From positions 8,087,956 through 8,151,955 of the forward strand of contig NC_051095.1 in the NCBI RefSeq assembly GCF_901709675.1: 64,000 nucleotides of DNA, written 5' to 3'. This DNA comes from Syngnathus acus (lineage: Eukaryota; Chordata; Actinopteri; Syngnathiformes; Syngnathidae). The notes beneath the pieces are model-generated. The model had not been told where the DNA came from, did not search any database, and saw nothing but the letters and a program-made list of their open reading frames with translations. Every line of letters starts with the position of its first letter. The first letter of the stretch is position 1. Of this stretch, positions 44,441-57,500 are shown one piece after another. The translations under genes and the position numbers were made by a program.

Positions 44441-44877
44441 GGCCTGACCTTTAATTACAGTATGAATGCATTCTAGTATCAGCCATTTTGAAATTTAGTC
44501 CCAGTTTTAGTCCAGTTTGAATCACGCTTGTTCTTAAGTCACTTTATTCCAAGAAACAATTTTATATGTCCGGGTTTAGTCAACAAAAACTGTCAACAAA
44601 GACATCTAAGTCTCATGTAAGTGTGAACAATGTGCAAAAACAGCTGCTTTTGTGTAAATTATTACATTTAAAGCAAAAACCTGTTTCATCACCCGATAGT
44701 TTCAAACCCAGAATCCTTAAAGATGAACTACTACCGCCCTAAACATACATACAGATCTGGTCTGTAGGCCTCAAGTTTAGTTGGAATATTTTGTGTATTT
44801 TTCCAAAATTTGCTGATACATCAAGCTTCGCTTCCTGGTCTGACAAGTTGCGAAAACACTGCAGCAAATACCAGCAG

Positions 44878-44935
44878 TATAGTGGTGCCTTGACTTACGA
44901 ATGACCCCCAACTGGCGTTTCGGTTACAAGTCTTT
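44878..44935 (+). repeat. fragment of TAcAGTGGTGCCTTG-type MITE
   Basis: TATAGTGGTGCCTTGACTTACGAATG is close to the left end of the element at 56340-56515. Only the left end is recognisable here, before a T run. It lies between rbmx and arhgef6. The rest of 44450-45300 shows nothing else. Confidence 0.4.
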
Positions 44936-45521
44936 TTTTTTTTTTCCCCTATGTGTACAAGCCACAATTTGAAATCTCATATCTCTTCAAATAATTCACC
45001 TCTTGTGTGAAAATTATTTTTATGCATTTCTGTGCCGAAGTGCTGTTAACCATTGGGGCGACGGTGTCTGTTGTCCTGGAATTTAGTGACCGGATGCTAT
45101 TTGTGGTTGTGGTGGCAGCTAGCCATCCGGCATCAGTCCTTAACACGCATGACCTGGTGCATGCATTGTTGTATGAGTAGAGTCGTTGAACATATACATG
45201 AGGTGTGACAAACTGGTGTCACAAACATACTTCAAGCTAGTGAGTTTTCCCTTTCGGTGTGGACCAGGCGATCAGCCAGCTCATCCAGTTAAAACAAGCA
45301 CCACTGCACTTCTGGTCTATTGTTGAGGTGTCTGCTTACCAGCAGGGGTGATCATCACTTTTGGCATGTAGTAACACAGCCGGCCCCCACCCCCACCTCT
45401 CTGACGCCTCTTGCCGAACTTCAAGCAGAAGTGCGGGGTTACGAGGTGCACCACACGCCAATAAGGAACCAGACCACCGGAGGTGGAGGACGATCCAAGA
45501 TAATGCACGTCTGACGGCGCC

Positions 45522-48500
45522 ATGAACCCCGAGGAGCAGACCGTAACGTGGTTGATATCGCTGGGAGTGCTCGACTCCCCCAAGAAGAACATTGCTGACC
45601 CGGAGGAATTCTTGAAAGCCTCGCTGAAGGATGGCCTCGTACTTTGCAAGCTGGTCGAGAGGCTTGTACCCGGTTTCACTGCCAAGGTAGAGAAAGGGTG
45701 GGGTGGAGGGGTGATAAATTGACATAATGTGATCCGATAGTAGACGAGAAGGGAGGGGTTTTATATGAACACAGACCATATTGAAACTTGCCGCCCATAT
45801 TAAAACTTGCAAGGAACTTTTTGCTTTTAATGACGTTGCTTATGAGTCGAAGCTAATGTGCAACATCTGCTACAATATTGCTAAGAAATACTTTGATGAT
45901 GTTCCGCATTGTCGACGCCACTTTTTGTGCACCAGTGTGAACAGAAGCCGGAAGAACTTTCTTTTTTTTCTTCTAAATATAGTGAAACAACGCCGTATGT
46001 ATAGTTACTGTGTTTAATTAACGGCGATGTGGGTTTATTTTAAACGTAGAAGGCCAATAGATGGCAAAGTTGATAGTTTGCGGACAAGCTTCGTCACTTC
46101 CTCCTTGAAGGTTCTTCCCGGTTGCAACTTCGACCTCTTGATTGGTAAAGTTGGCGACAAACTGTAATATGGTGTCAAACAGGAAGTGCGTAACAATAAT
46201 ACCGAAACATCGCTCAAGGTTTTTTTTAATGTAGAAAAAAAAAAGGTTGTGTTCAACGGGCACAGGAAAGTGTTGGGTGGCTTTGCAGGATTAATCAAGC
46301 CTCATGCCTCGCTGATAAATAATATTAACAGTAGTAAAATAATCCATGGACAATAACGTTTTGTTCCACCGATTATCTTACATCTATCAGTTTTGGCATA
46401 TTATTTGTGGTATGATTGACTCCAATTCGCGGCATCTCAGTTTTCGATCAGCAATCAAACTTTACCATATAGTTTATTTTGAAGGTCGTGCAAGTAAGCG
46501 GATGTTTACATCTCAGCGTTAGCTTGATGCTGATGTCATCAATGGCAATGTTTCGACGAAGAGGACGCGGATTGACTCCATATTTCATAAACTCGCATTC
46601 CTACGACCACTTCTAACTTGACTTTAATGGCATTAGCTTCGAGTCACTTCTGCCAAAAAGTATTGCGTACCCCCCGCGTTCAAACGTGCTGATATTTTCT
46701 ACCCCGTCTGTTTGTGCTCAGTACTGCCCGGACCCGAGAACAGAAGCCGACTGCATAGGCAACATTCGAGAGTTTCTCAGAGGATGCTCATCGTTGAAAG
46801 TGGAGGTAAGTTTGCGACGAAACGTTGCCACCATGTCGGCGTCGACTTATTAGCCTTCTAAGCCTGGTGCATGTTTCCCATGAGTGGACTTATTAGACCC
46901 GCTTGCTTGTGTTGTGATCCGCTCAGCCTGCTTGGACTGTATCGGGTTTCTCAGCACGTCCGTCCATGTGGAGCGAGCCACATAAACAGCTGTCTGTCAG
47001 GAAGTAACGAAGTACAAATATTTCGGACTGTATTTTATTAGATTTGTCAGGTATCAGTACTTTATTTGGGTACTCATTTTTTACCTACTTTTTACTTTTA
47101 CCCCCATTAGGAAAGCACCAATACCACTTATTTTTTTTTAAGAGCAGAACTTCCATAATGTATCGCAATTGTGATAAAAATTGTTATTATTTTAGTCAAT
47201 TGTTAAAAAAAAATGTCTGTCTCCGTTGGAAAATACAAACAAGGTTTATCGTTTCGGTTCCCAGTTGCTAATTTTAGTTTACAGTCTAAAAACTGTCAGC
47301 TTCATCTAAAATAAACATACATGAGGAAGATATACGTTTTATATTCATTAGCTAATTTAGCTTTTTTAAATGTGTGCTGTGGGAAATTATCTGATTTCAC
47401 TGTGGTCTGAAAGTTATGTACATCAACTCTTCATTTTTTAGTAAATTATTATTTCAGTATGAAGTGTTTCCCTGCCTGTATGGACTGAGCCTTCCCTCAA
47501 ACTCGCCAATAATTCAAATCTCCCAAATTATGTGTAAATAAGTAAATCTGCAAACCCTGAACCACATATACAGTAAGAGAAGTTTTACTGTGGATCCTTT
47601 ACTTTTCGTTTCATTTATTGAACGTGTCGTGGTGTTATTTCCAATATAAAATGTGTGACTTGATAAAGATAAGATAAAATAAATCGCATTAGATTAAAAG
47701 CAAAAAAAACAAGCAATGGGATGGAAGTAGTTGATGTAAATAATAAGGGCTGTCGTACAAGTTGTAATGCAATGAAATGTCCTGGTCTTTCATTGAAGAA
47801 TGCTTCCATTATCATAGAGGGAATGTGTTGCAGATGTTAGGAGTGTCTTCTCCCCCGCTGTGTGCCACACTGCACACGTCCTCTACAATTTTAAAGCTAA
47901 TCATGCTCTGGTCTTGAATCACATCATCTGCTTCGTGCCAGCCTTACTCATTTCACAGTGGCGTGGTGAAACGCCCGATGCCCAGCTGGCTTGTTATGTT
48001 TGGGAGGTGCCCCTCAGCCCATAATTAGACCTTGTGAAGCCAGCAGCAGCTCATGGCCAACCAGCTTGAGGCCCTCAAGACAGCCCTGCCCATCCTTTGG
48101 TCACTGACGTGATCACGTCTTTTTTTTTTTTTTGTCTCGCCGCCGCAGCAAATAGTGCCTGTTTATCCATTGCCTGCACAAAGAGGCGAGTCATACTGTT
48201 TTCACTTCTGCACTAACACGCCGAAAGAGGAAGCGGCGTGAACTGCTCAAGGCCTCTTGCTCCATTCCTTAGCCGAATGGGATTTATTAGCGTGTATGAC
48301 TCTGTGGTCATGGCAGGACTTGAATTCTTGTAATGTCCGATAAATTAGGACACTTGCCTTTTCACATTTGCGCATCATATGATACCCTGCGGATACGTTT
48401 GACAACTTTTTGGACGACCCGCCGTGTTGTGCCGCTTGACTTGCATGAAGGTATCACAAACGCAAACGGAGGTGAGTAAATGCGATGCCATGTTGGATTT

Positions 48501-51500
48501 TTTGGTGCAAAGGAGGCAAAAGTATTCACACTCTTAAGTAAAATACTTATGTAACAAAGGCTTTTCCATAATTTTCCATTGCACTCAGTGTATGTGTTTG
48601 AGAATGAATTGGCAGGTGTGAGGTGCCAAATGAATTAGTTTGTTACTGGTTCTCTATTGTTTGTCAACATTACTCAATGTGAGGTAGGCCTTACAGTCAT
48701 CATGCCAGATGAGTTGGCGTATTTTTCTCGCAAATAATTTCGGTGTTGTTTTCATGCGTTAAAGAGGAAGTCAACCTCCAAAAAGTTCTTGACAGTATAA
48801 TGTTGTATGTACCCCACTAGCCTAAACACTGCATTGTGATTAATATTGTTTTTGTGGAATATGAGTTAAGCAGCAGAATCCACCCATTTTTAGCCATCTC
48901 AGAGGCGATCGTTGTGGCATTTGCTGTCGACTACAAATCGACAGCAAGCATCTCCAGTTGGTCCAAAATGCTGCTGCTCACTTCTTGATTGGTACTCTTA
49001 AGAGAGAGCCCATAACGTCAGTGTACATTTTAGATTTCCCCCCCCACCCAAGATTCTGCTTCACCCATCCGCGCCTGCTAGGTGCCAACCAGGCACTATT
49101 AGAGAGTTACCAAGGACTAAGCGAAGGCTCAGAGGGGATGGAGCTGTTTCAGTTGCCGTTCCCCCTCTTACAGATGCGTTGAGTATGTTTATGACCTGAA
49201 GAATAGTTGTATCAGAATTGAACATTTTGCTTTCCTGTTTGTGCGCATAAGGAATTCTTCTGTGCAGGTTGTGATGATGAAGATGGGATGGCTTTCAGAC
49301 ATAACAAGATTGAAGCGGTGCCACTCAAACGCTATATTTAAGATGTTTTATTTAAAATGTGAAACCCTAGGCTCGGAAGGAAATGAGATAGCTGCCTGAA
49401 ACGCGGCACTGCGTGTGTGTGTGCAGTGAATCGTAATGATGTCTGGCTGTTTGATAGACCACTAATTCACAGAATATGGGTCACGCTTCATGTGCCACTG
49501 GTTATACGCGTACGGCCGAGACTCATTCAAATCGTGTGCGTGTTCAACTGTGCATCCAATTATTGGAATACGACACCCTGTTTGTAATTGTGACACACAT
49601 ATTTGATTTGTGTTTTTTTTTTTGGTCTTGTATCCAGGGCTTTGAGCCTGAGTGCCTTTACAGTGGGGAGAATTTCGGCAAGGTCCTGACCACATTGCTG
49701 GCCGTCAACTTTGCCACGCAAGGTAAGAGCTGCCTGCGTCGTCCTTCCGTGACCTTCCAGCATCCCGCTGCTTCGCAAACAAGGCCGCAGTGAATTTACA
49801 CCATCGATTGCCTCAACTGTTTTTCCACAATTAATCAATTATTCATGTGGGCTGTATAATTGTGACAAAACTAAAATGGCACAAAGGTCACAGTGACTTC
49901 TTGCAAGGTGCTGCTGCTTTTTAATGGACTTTCCTTCCTCAAGAAACAGTCATTTGTGAATAACGGGACTCACTTTTCGATGACCTTGACTGCTATCCCA
50001 CGTCAGGCGTGTGAGCCACTACTTGGTGACATAACTATTATGTTAAAATCAATCTAGGACTATAGTTTGTCCCGCAGTAAAAGTCGCACCGATCCAAAAA
50101 TGCATTAAGAAGAAAGGAACATATAAGTCACTTCAGAGTATAGGTGTCATTTTGGGGGGGAAATGTAGTTGGCAAAATAGGCATGGCTACTGTTAATAGG
50201 TTTGTGAACAGGATAATAACAGTTAAGACTGCCACTTCAATTCATTTCAAATTCTATGAAGTCAACAGGACTGGCAAGAACACGCACACACACACTGTTT
50301 GGCATTCCTCGACTTCGTTGACCGAATTGGCGGCTTTGGTGACACTGTACTGTGTTGTGTAGCTTACGCAGCCATCATCGCACACTCCACAGGGAAACAC
50401 TCGTCATCGCAAGGTTTCAAATTGCACTGCGGCAAACTGTGCCACTTGGCGGGTTAAGAGGCAACAACACAATCTGTGTTGCTCAATTTGTGTCATGCAA
50501 CATTTGATCAAGCTGATTGGCTTTCCTGGCAGAGGCCAGCTGGTGTGTGTTTGTGTCCTGCTGGGTGCCATATTTGCCTGCTGTGTTTGATACAAGACTA
50601 ATATCCTGCTCTGTTCAAATGAGGGCTTGGTGTTACACGGAATCAGTAATGTCAAATTTAATAGCGCCTTGTTACAGAGACAGAGAGAGGAACACACATT
50701 TCCATTCTACTTCAATGGTGCAACTATTTGCTGTGCTTTGGGGCTAATTGCTCCACGAGGTAGAACTGGTCTCTGCTCAATTTCTTTCCTCAGCCTCAAT
50801 GTTATTTTGTCAGCGCTTTCTTGTCGGAGAAAATCTGCTTCCCATGCACGTTACTGAGTGCTGCTGCACACTCATACCGTAGCTGAAGGAAAACATTCGT
50901 TCAAAGACATACTGTCTGGTTTTCCCTTGATCGGGGGACAGTGATAGTGGAGATGCGTTTCAGTATCTGGAGCTTGGCCGGCAGGCTACAGACGTGCTTC
51001 AAAGCTACCCATTGTCCACTTTTGACAGAAGTTCGACAAGAAAAGAAACAACCGAAATGCTCGGAGGATACATAAGATACATTTTAATCATTCGTCTTGT
51101 AGAATCCGCTAGTTTGGTGTTTTGATTTTTCTGTCACTCTGATTTCTTTTTCATATGTATACCAAATATGTGTTGCAAACTTGAAGTGCATCAGTCACGA
51201 GATATGTTGGTTGATCCAACAAAAGAAGCCTCTGTCTTCTCTCGTGGGATCATTCTTTTTTAGCCAGTACTTACTCGGAACGGCTGCACCGTTTCTTTAG
51301 GGAAATAGCTTTCAGTTGGCTAACCGGCAAATGTAGGGATAATTAATAGTCTTCACTTCGCCGAGCAGGAATATCTTGGGAATATGGCAGGAAGTCTGAG
51401 TACCTGGATTAAACCCACACAAGCACAGGGAGAAGATGCAAATTCCACACAGGATGGCTGGAGTAGGGATTTTCACTGAACTCTGTCTCACTGTGAAATG

Positions 51501-54500
51501 CTCACACGTCTTGGACATCAATTCATCTCATTAGACAGAAAGTCAGACGTCGTGTCAAGACAGTTTGACCCTCACCTCATGCCTAGAGTTTGAATAATAC
51601 AAGCAAGCAAAATAACTAGGGCTGCATATTGTGTGTCCACAGACAGTGCTGCAGAGAGGTCATGTCCGCAGCCGGGCACCCAATCACTTAGTCCGACGGC
51701 TTCCTCGCACACAATCTCCTCTGCCAAGTCCAAAGGCTCTCTGCGGCGACAATCCAAATCTGCGGTATGTTCTGCATCCTTGTTCTGGATATTTGAATTT
51801 CCGTTATAATTTCTGGATGAACCTAAGAGGTGAGTGACTTTCTCCTATATGAAAACACCCACTTGACAGGAGATGTCAGAAAATGGCAGCGGCAGCAACG
51901 GGCAGCTGATAGTGAAGGCCCGCTTCAACTTCAAGCAGAATAACGAAGACGAGCTGTCGTTCGGCAAAGGCGACGTCATCGTCGTGACGCGGCAGGAGGA
52001 AGGCGGCTGGTGGGAAGGCAGCCTCAACGGAAAGACGGGATGGTTCCCAAGCAACTACGTGCGCGAGGTCAAGGCCTGTGGTGAGTCGGAGTGACTCGAG
52101 TTTTTATTCTTAGGGGGCGGGTGTGATGACAGTAATTGGGAATGATTGCATTAAGATCATTGTCAATATCTCTCCTGTAGAAAAACCCGTGTCTCCTAAA
52201 GGAGCTCAGCTGACCAAAAGCTACTACAGTGTGGTGAGTTTACAGCAAAGATATATTAGATGGCCATTCATTTTTTTTAAATGAATTAATCCTAGCAAAA
52301 GTCTTTGACCTGGCTGCCCTTAAATTGCACCCATTACTCTGCAAACTTCAGTAAAAATACATTCAATTCAATTAAGCATATGATGAATTGAAAATATTCC
52401 TATAAAATATCAACAATAAAGTATATTTAGCAAGTTAGTCATGAATGCCCGGCCACCGTGCCTGTTTTGCTTTTTTCAGGTAGTGCAGGACATCTTGGAG
52501 CACGAGCGAGAGTTTGTCAAAGAGCTGCAAACGCTGCTGAGTTGTTACCTGCGACCGTTACAAGGCAGCGACAAGTAAGCGAGTTCTCAGAGGCTTGTTC
52601 TCACCAGATTAGATTTAGCCAATGAACCTACTTCTGCCAGCTTTTGTCCAGCCTAGTGGAATATTTGGATGCCCCTTAAGTTACGTTACTGTTGATTGAC
52701 TGTCTGCAGGCTGAGTAGTGCAGACAGCACCACCCTGTGTGGAAACCTGGAGGAGATCCTCACCTTCCAGCAGGGCCTGGTCGTCTCTTTGGAGGAATGT
52801 ATAAAGTAAGTCACCGTTTATTGATACAGTTCATTCTTAATGATGACCTCATTATCACTCTCTACATTCATTTATGACAAAATTCAAAACACAAACACTT
52901 CAAATGCAAGCTATTTTTTTTAACCGCTTTCTCGTTGCCAGAGCTCATCTTTATAGAGAAATAAAACACGGACGTCGCCTTCGGTTTTCCTCTGTTTGTT
53001 CTTTTTATTGCTCTCCCTTGTCACGCCACTCGCCTGACCTTGACATTGTCATTGCAGAGTTCCAGAAGGCCAACAGCGGCTGGCTGGATGCTTCTTGAAT
53101 GTGATGTGTCAGATCAAGTCTCTTTACCTGGCCTACTGCTCCAGCCACCCTTCAGCCGTCTGCATCCTCACAGATCACAGGTCAGTGACCAATGTATTTT
53201 TCTACACTGTACATACGCATTTTCCATGCATTTACATACATAAACATTTATTCACTGTACCCATCTTGGAAAAAATATTGGAAAATTGAACTTTTTTTCA
53301 AACGATCTGTGGAAGTTCTGATCGAGTACATGGTATGAGTTCATTTCTAGCAATCTAAAAATAATGTTTATATAAAGCACAATACTGTAGAGCTTTTTTT
53401 TCTTTCCAAAACAAGCTCCCAGGTTTTTGTTGGTGTTTTACGGAAGGCTGAAATACGTAGGTTCCCATTGGCATTTCCAATCATTCCAATGGGGAACGAT
53501 TATTTCTGATCTCAGTATATCTCACTGAGATGCATGGTAGGGACAATATTCGAAATATATATATATATATATCTGCACTCCAGATCTTCACTGCTGCAAA
53601 CCATCGCTAACTGAAGGCTTAATTGTTGATCTTAAGTGTACTTTATCTCATTAGATATGGACGGTTGCAGTGTGACCTTCGGCCACTAGGTGTCGCGCTT
53701 TTATCCTTATGTCTTTGTGACAGATGATTTCATTTCCACTGGTAAAAAAAGATGCCATTTTGAGGACGTTAAATCAAAGTTAAATTGTCTCAACAGCAAT
53801 TTTTACCCATAAATAATTGAGGAGGGCCCAAAACTAACAACCTGTTTTATATCTAAATAATGTAAAATAAATGAAGAACTTAAACTGAACAAGAAAAACA
53901 AATCAGAAGATTAAAATATTGCATGTCTGTATTCGAAAAGTATAAAATATAATCTTTGATGTAAGTCATATTTGTGCGATTTGTAAGAAAATGTCGAGGA
54001 TGACACGTTCGTATACTAACGTGATGTTATGTCTTTTGAAAGCATAAAAGAGTGATTCACTTGTTCTTTTCCGCCATTGTCGTCAACAACACCACTGAAG
54101 TTTTTTGATTGTGATTAAGGGATATATAAATACATTTGAGATTGAAATTTGAGTTTTCCACTTCATGCCACGTGTGGTACTGGGGAGTGTTATCTTGGTT
54201 ATGCTGTTTAGCCACATCAGAGGTTATGAAGTTGTTCCGTAGGCTCAAGTAACCATAAAATGTGCATAAGTCACAATGTTTTTCCGTGAAAACGTTTTCA
54301 ATGAAGGATTTCATGTTACTCGGGTGTTTTCATTCCCACAATCTATGCACATTTTCCTTAGAAAGTGGAACCTTGAGTTCAGGAAAAAACATGTGTTCCT
54401 GGAAATGCTTTAATTGTTGACATATTGTGAGCGTTGTTTCACAATTTAAAAGTGTTCACAAATGGCTTCATAAGTGCTCTCTGACTTTCTTCGGGCAAAA

Positions 54501-57500
54501 TATACAAATGGAAAAAAATGACAGCACACTTAAAACCCACTTGTCACACTCTGATTCATATCACAATCACACCGTTTTGGCGCGCCATGCTACTGCCAAG
54601 TATTGTTACCATGACAACCAGGTCACAGCTAAGACATAGAGAAGCTACACACAGCTACTCAATGTTGCCAACTTGGCAACGATGTAGCTAAATTTAGTTG
54701 CTTTTTGACCCTTTTGACAACTATTTTAAAATTTTCCAAATATGATGATGTTACTGGAGCCTGGATCAACACTCCACATCCAGACTGCAACCAAATATCC
54801 ACCACTAGCTAACAAAGCTAGCTGACTAACTTTCAGCAGTTACTGTCCTTTTGTGGCAAAAATATCAGGCTATGAAAAAATGAAATGACATGAAGGCTTG
54901 TGGGTTCCTCCCCTAGCGAGGACCTTGACAAGTTTATGGAGAGCCAAGGCGCCAGCGCTCCGGGCATTCTGACGCTGACCACCAGCCTCAGCAAGCCCTT
55001 CATGAGACTGGACAAGTACCCAACCCTGCTGCAGGAGCTTGAGAGACACGTGGAGGTAGAGATATCATCGACATAATTATGTCTTCCTGCAAAAATATCA
55101 ACCTCACGTGTACTTGATCTATGTCCTCACCACAGGAAGCCCACCCAGACTTCTCTGACATTGTAAAGGCCACAGCGGCGTTCAAGTGTTTAGTGGTGAG
55201 TGTGTGAGAGCATCTTTTATTTTCTGCATGAGGCTCAAAAGTCACTTCTTGATTTCTCCATGGCAAATCCATTGCGCAGGAAAAGCATTTAGCATTTATT
55301 TGAAATTAGATATGGGCTCCAGATTGTGCTACCAACTTCAACTGATTTCAAGTTACAACAATTAATTAATTTCTAAGTGCTTTAAAATAGGGAGTTAGGT
55401 TTCAGTTGCTGTTAAAAAGTTTGCCATGACTTGGTTTTTGTTTGGGGAAAAAAAAATATTTAGACAATGTTTTTCTTTAAAAATTAAGTACCACCAAATG
55501 TTTCATGGTACTGTGGGTTTTATTTATTTATTTATTTTTACTTATCACTTAATTTTTCTATTTAGACGCAGTGCCAGGACCTGCGAAAGCGCAAGAACCT
55601 AGAACTGCAAATCTTGTCGGAACAGGTGCGCGGCTGGGATGGAGACAGCATGAAGAGTCTGGGTCACGTGCTCTACACGTCCCAAGTCCACATGAGGACT
55701 GGCTCCAGTGAGGTGAGCGAGTGGTTGAAGAGCCGTTAACGATCCCACAGTTTGCTTCAACATCAAGTGCGAAAGCCTCCAAAGAGAACTTTGTGGGTAT
55801 CTTCACAAAACAGAAGCCCATGAAAGAGCAACATCGCCTTTCTTGTGGGTTTTCTTTGTCAGGGTCTGGTTTGATGAGGGGCTTGGAAGAAGATAGCACA
55901 AAATGCACGTTTCAGTGTTTACCATTGCACTAGTCATAATGTTGACGTTCTCCACCGCCCTCAACATATTTCACTTCCCTTTCACATGCAGACCCAGCTA
56001 GCAGTAGCTTTTGTGTTAGAGTTTCATTAATGCACAGTGATCCCAGTGAGATTAAAAAAATAGTAAAATGCCAAAATAAGTACACATAATTAAAATATAA
56101 AATACAGTTACAGTAATTGGTATTCTTTGTGCCTATGTGAATGTTCATTTAAGGTTTGCGTCTCTTTCAGGACAAAGATGAGCGCTACATGATGCTTTTC
56201 CCCAACGTGCTAGTGATGCTCTCCACCAGCTCTCGCATGAGTGGCTTCATTTATCAGGTAAAATCTGCTCACACAAAAGTCATCCGCAAAGTTTTCTTTC
56301 CGGCGTGCGTGTTTATTTCACTTGTGCAACAGTATTTAGTACAGTGGTGCCTTGGCAGTGAACTTCCCCTATTCGCTTCACAACAAGCAGTACTTGCAGG
56401 TAACGGAAACTTCTTCGAGTTTAGGTTTCATGCCAAACCAAACATAAAACAAAAGTGAGTTACACCATTGTGTATTTCAAATGACAATGGACTCATACGT
56501 TGAGGCACCACTGTATTTTCAAAACAAGAATTGACTGTTGAATATCACGTGCTAAAAAACAGAAATAAGCGATGCAAGGCTGAGTTTTCCAGATCAAAAG
56601 TCGTAACGCTAGTAAAAGTTGAATGCAGGCAAGTGGATTAGTGGTAGAAAGTGAAACTGAGTATCGACAGCACTCCAATACTACACCACCAGATACCAGC
56701 ATGTCTTCTATTGAAATTTGCATCTGGCTATTATTAGCTGCAAATGCTCATGATCTTATTCAGAGCTAGAAATCCACAAAATTCAAAACCTGGTGCTTCT
56801 TTGGTCATGTCAGATCATTTTCATTTTCTAGGTAGTCCCTTTTCTTACTGGAAACGAGAGGACATATCATGATTTCATGTCTAATATCTTTCCTCAGGGA
56901 CGACTGCCACTGCCGGGCACCACTGTAACGAGACACATGGAGGATGCAGACAATGCACACTTTGCCTTTGACATCACAGGTTTGAATGTTGTGAAGCGCC
57001 GGAGCTGCACTTCTACAAAAGAGACACGCATTCCTAGAAGTGGATGTGGTCTCGTTCAACTCTTTGTGCTAAAAAAAGCGTGTGTTCTGCAGGAAGCATG
57101 ATGGAGCGTGTGACGGTGTTTTGTAGTAGTGCCCAGGAGCTGCAAGAGTGGCTGGAGCACCTGCAGCCGTTTAGTAAAGGAGGCAGCCCTGCAGGCACCA
57201 TCCTGAAGGTTTGAGCTTGAGAAACTGTCAGGCCACCATTTAGATGAACTCATTATCACTATGACCACTTTCTGCATTTTTTTCACCGCAAGCTATTTCA
57301 AAACGGATATTCATCAAATTCTGAACTCGGATCAATGTAAATTACTCCGAGTCTTGTCTGTGAGAAATGCATTGTAAATAAAGTAGTATTACTTAAAGGT
57401 TAGCACATGCATTCAACGTAGCACGAAATAGATCCTACACAAAACCGAAGCATGGTGCATAAATTCTTCATGTACCTTTTGGATTTGCTTCCCCCTCGCA

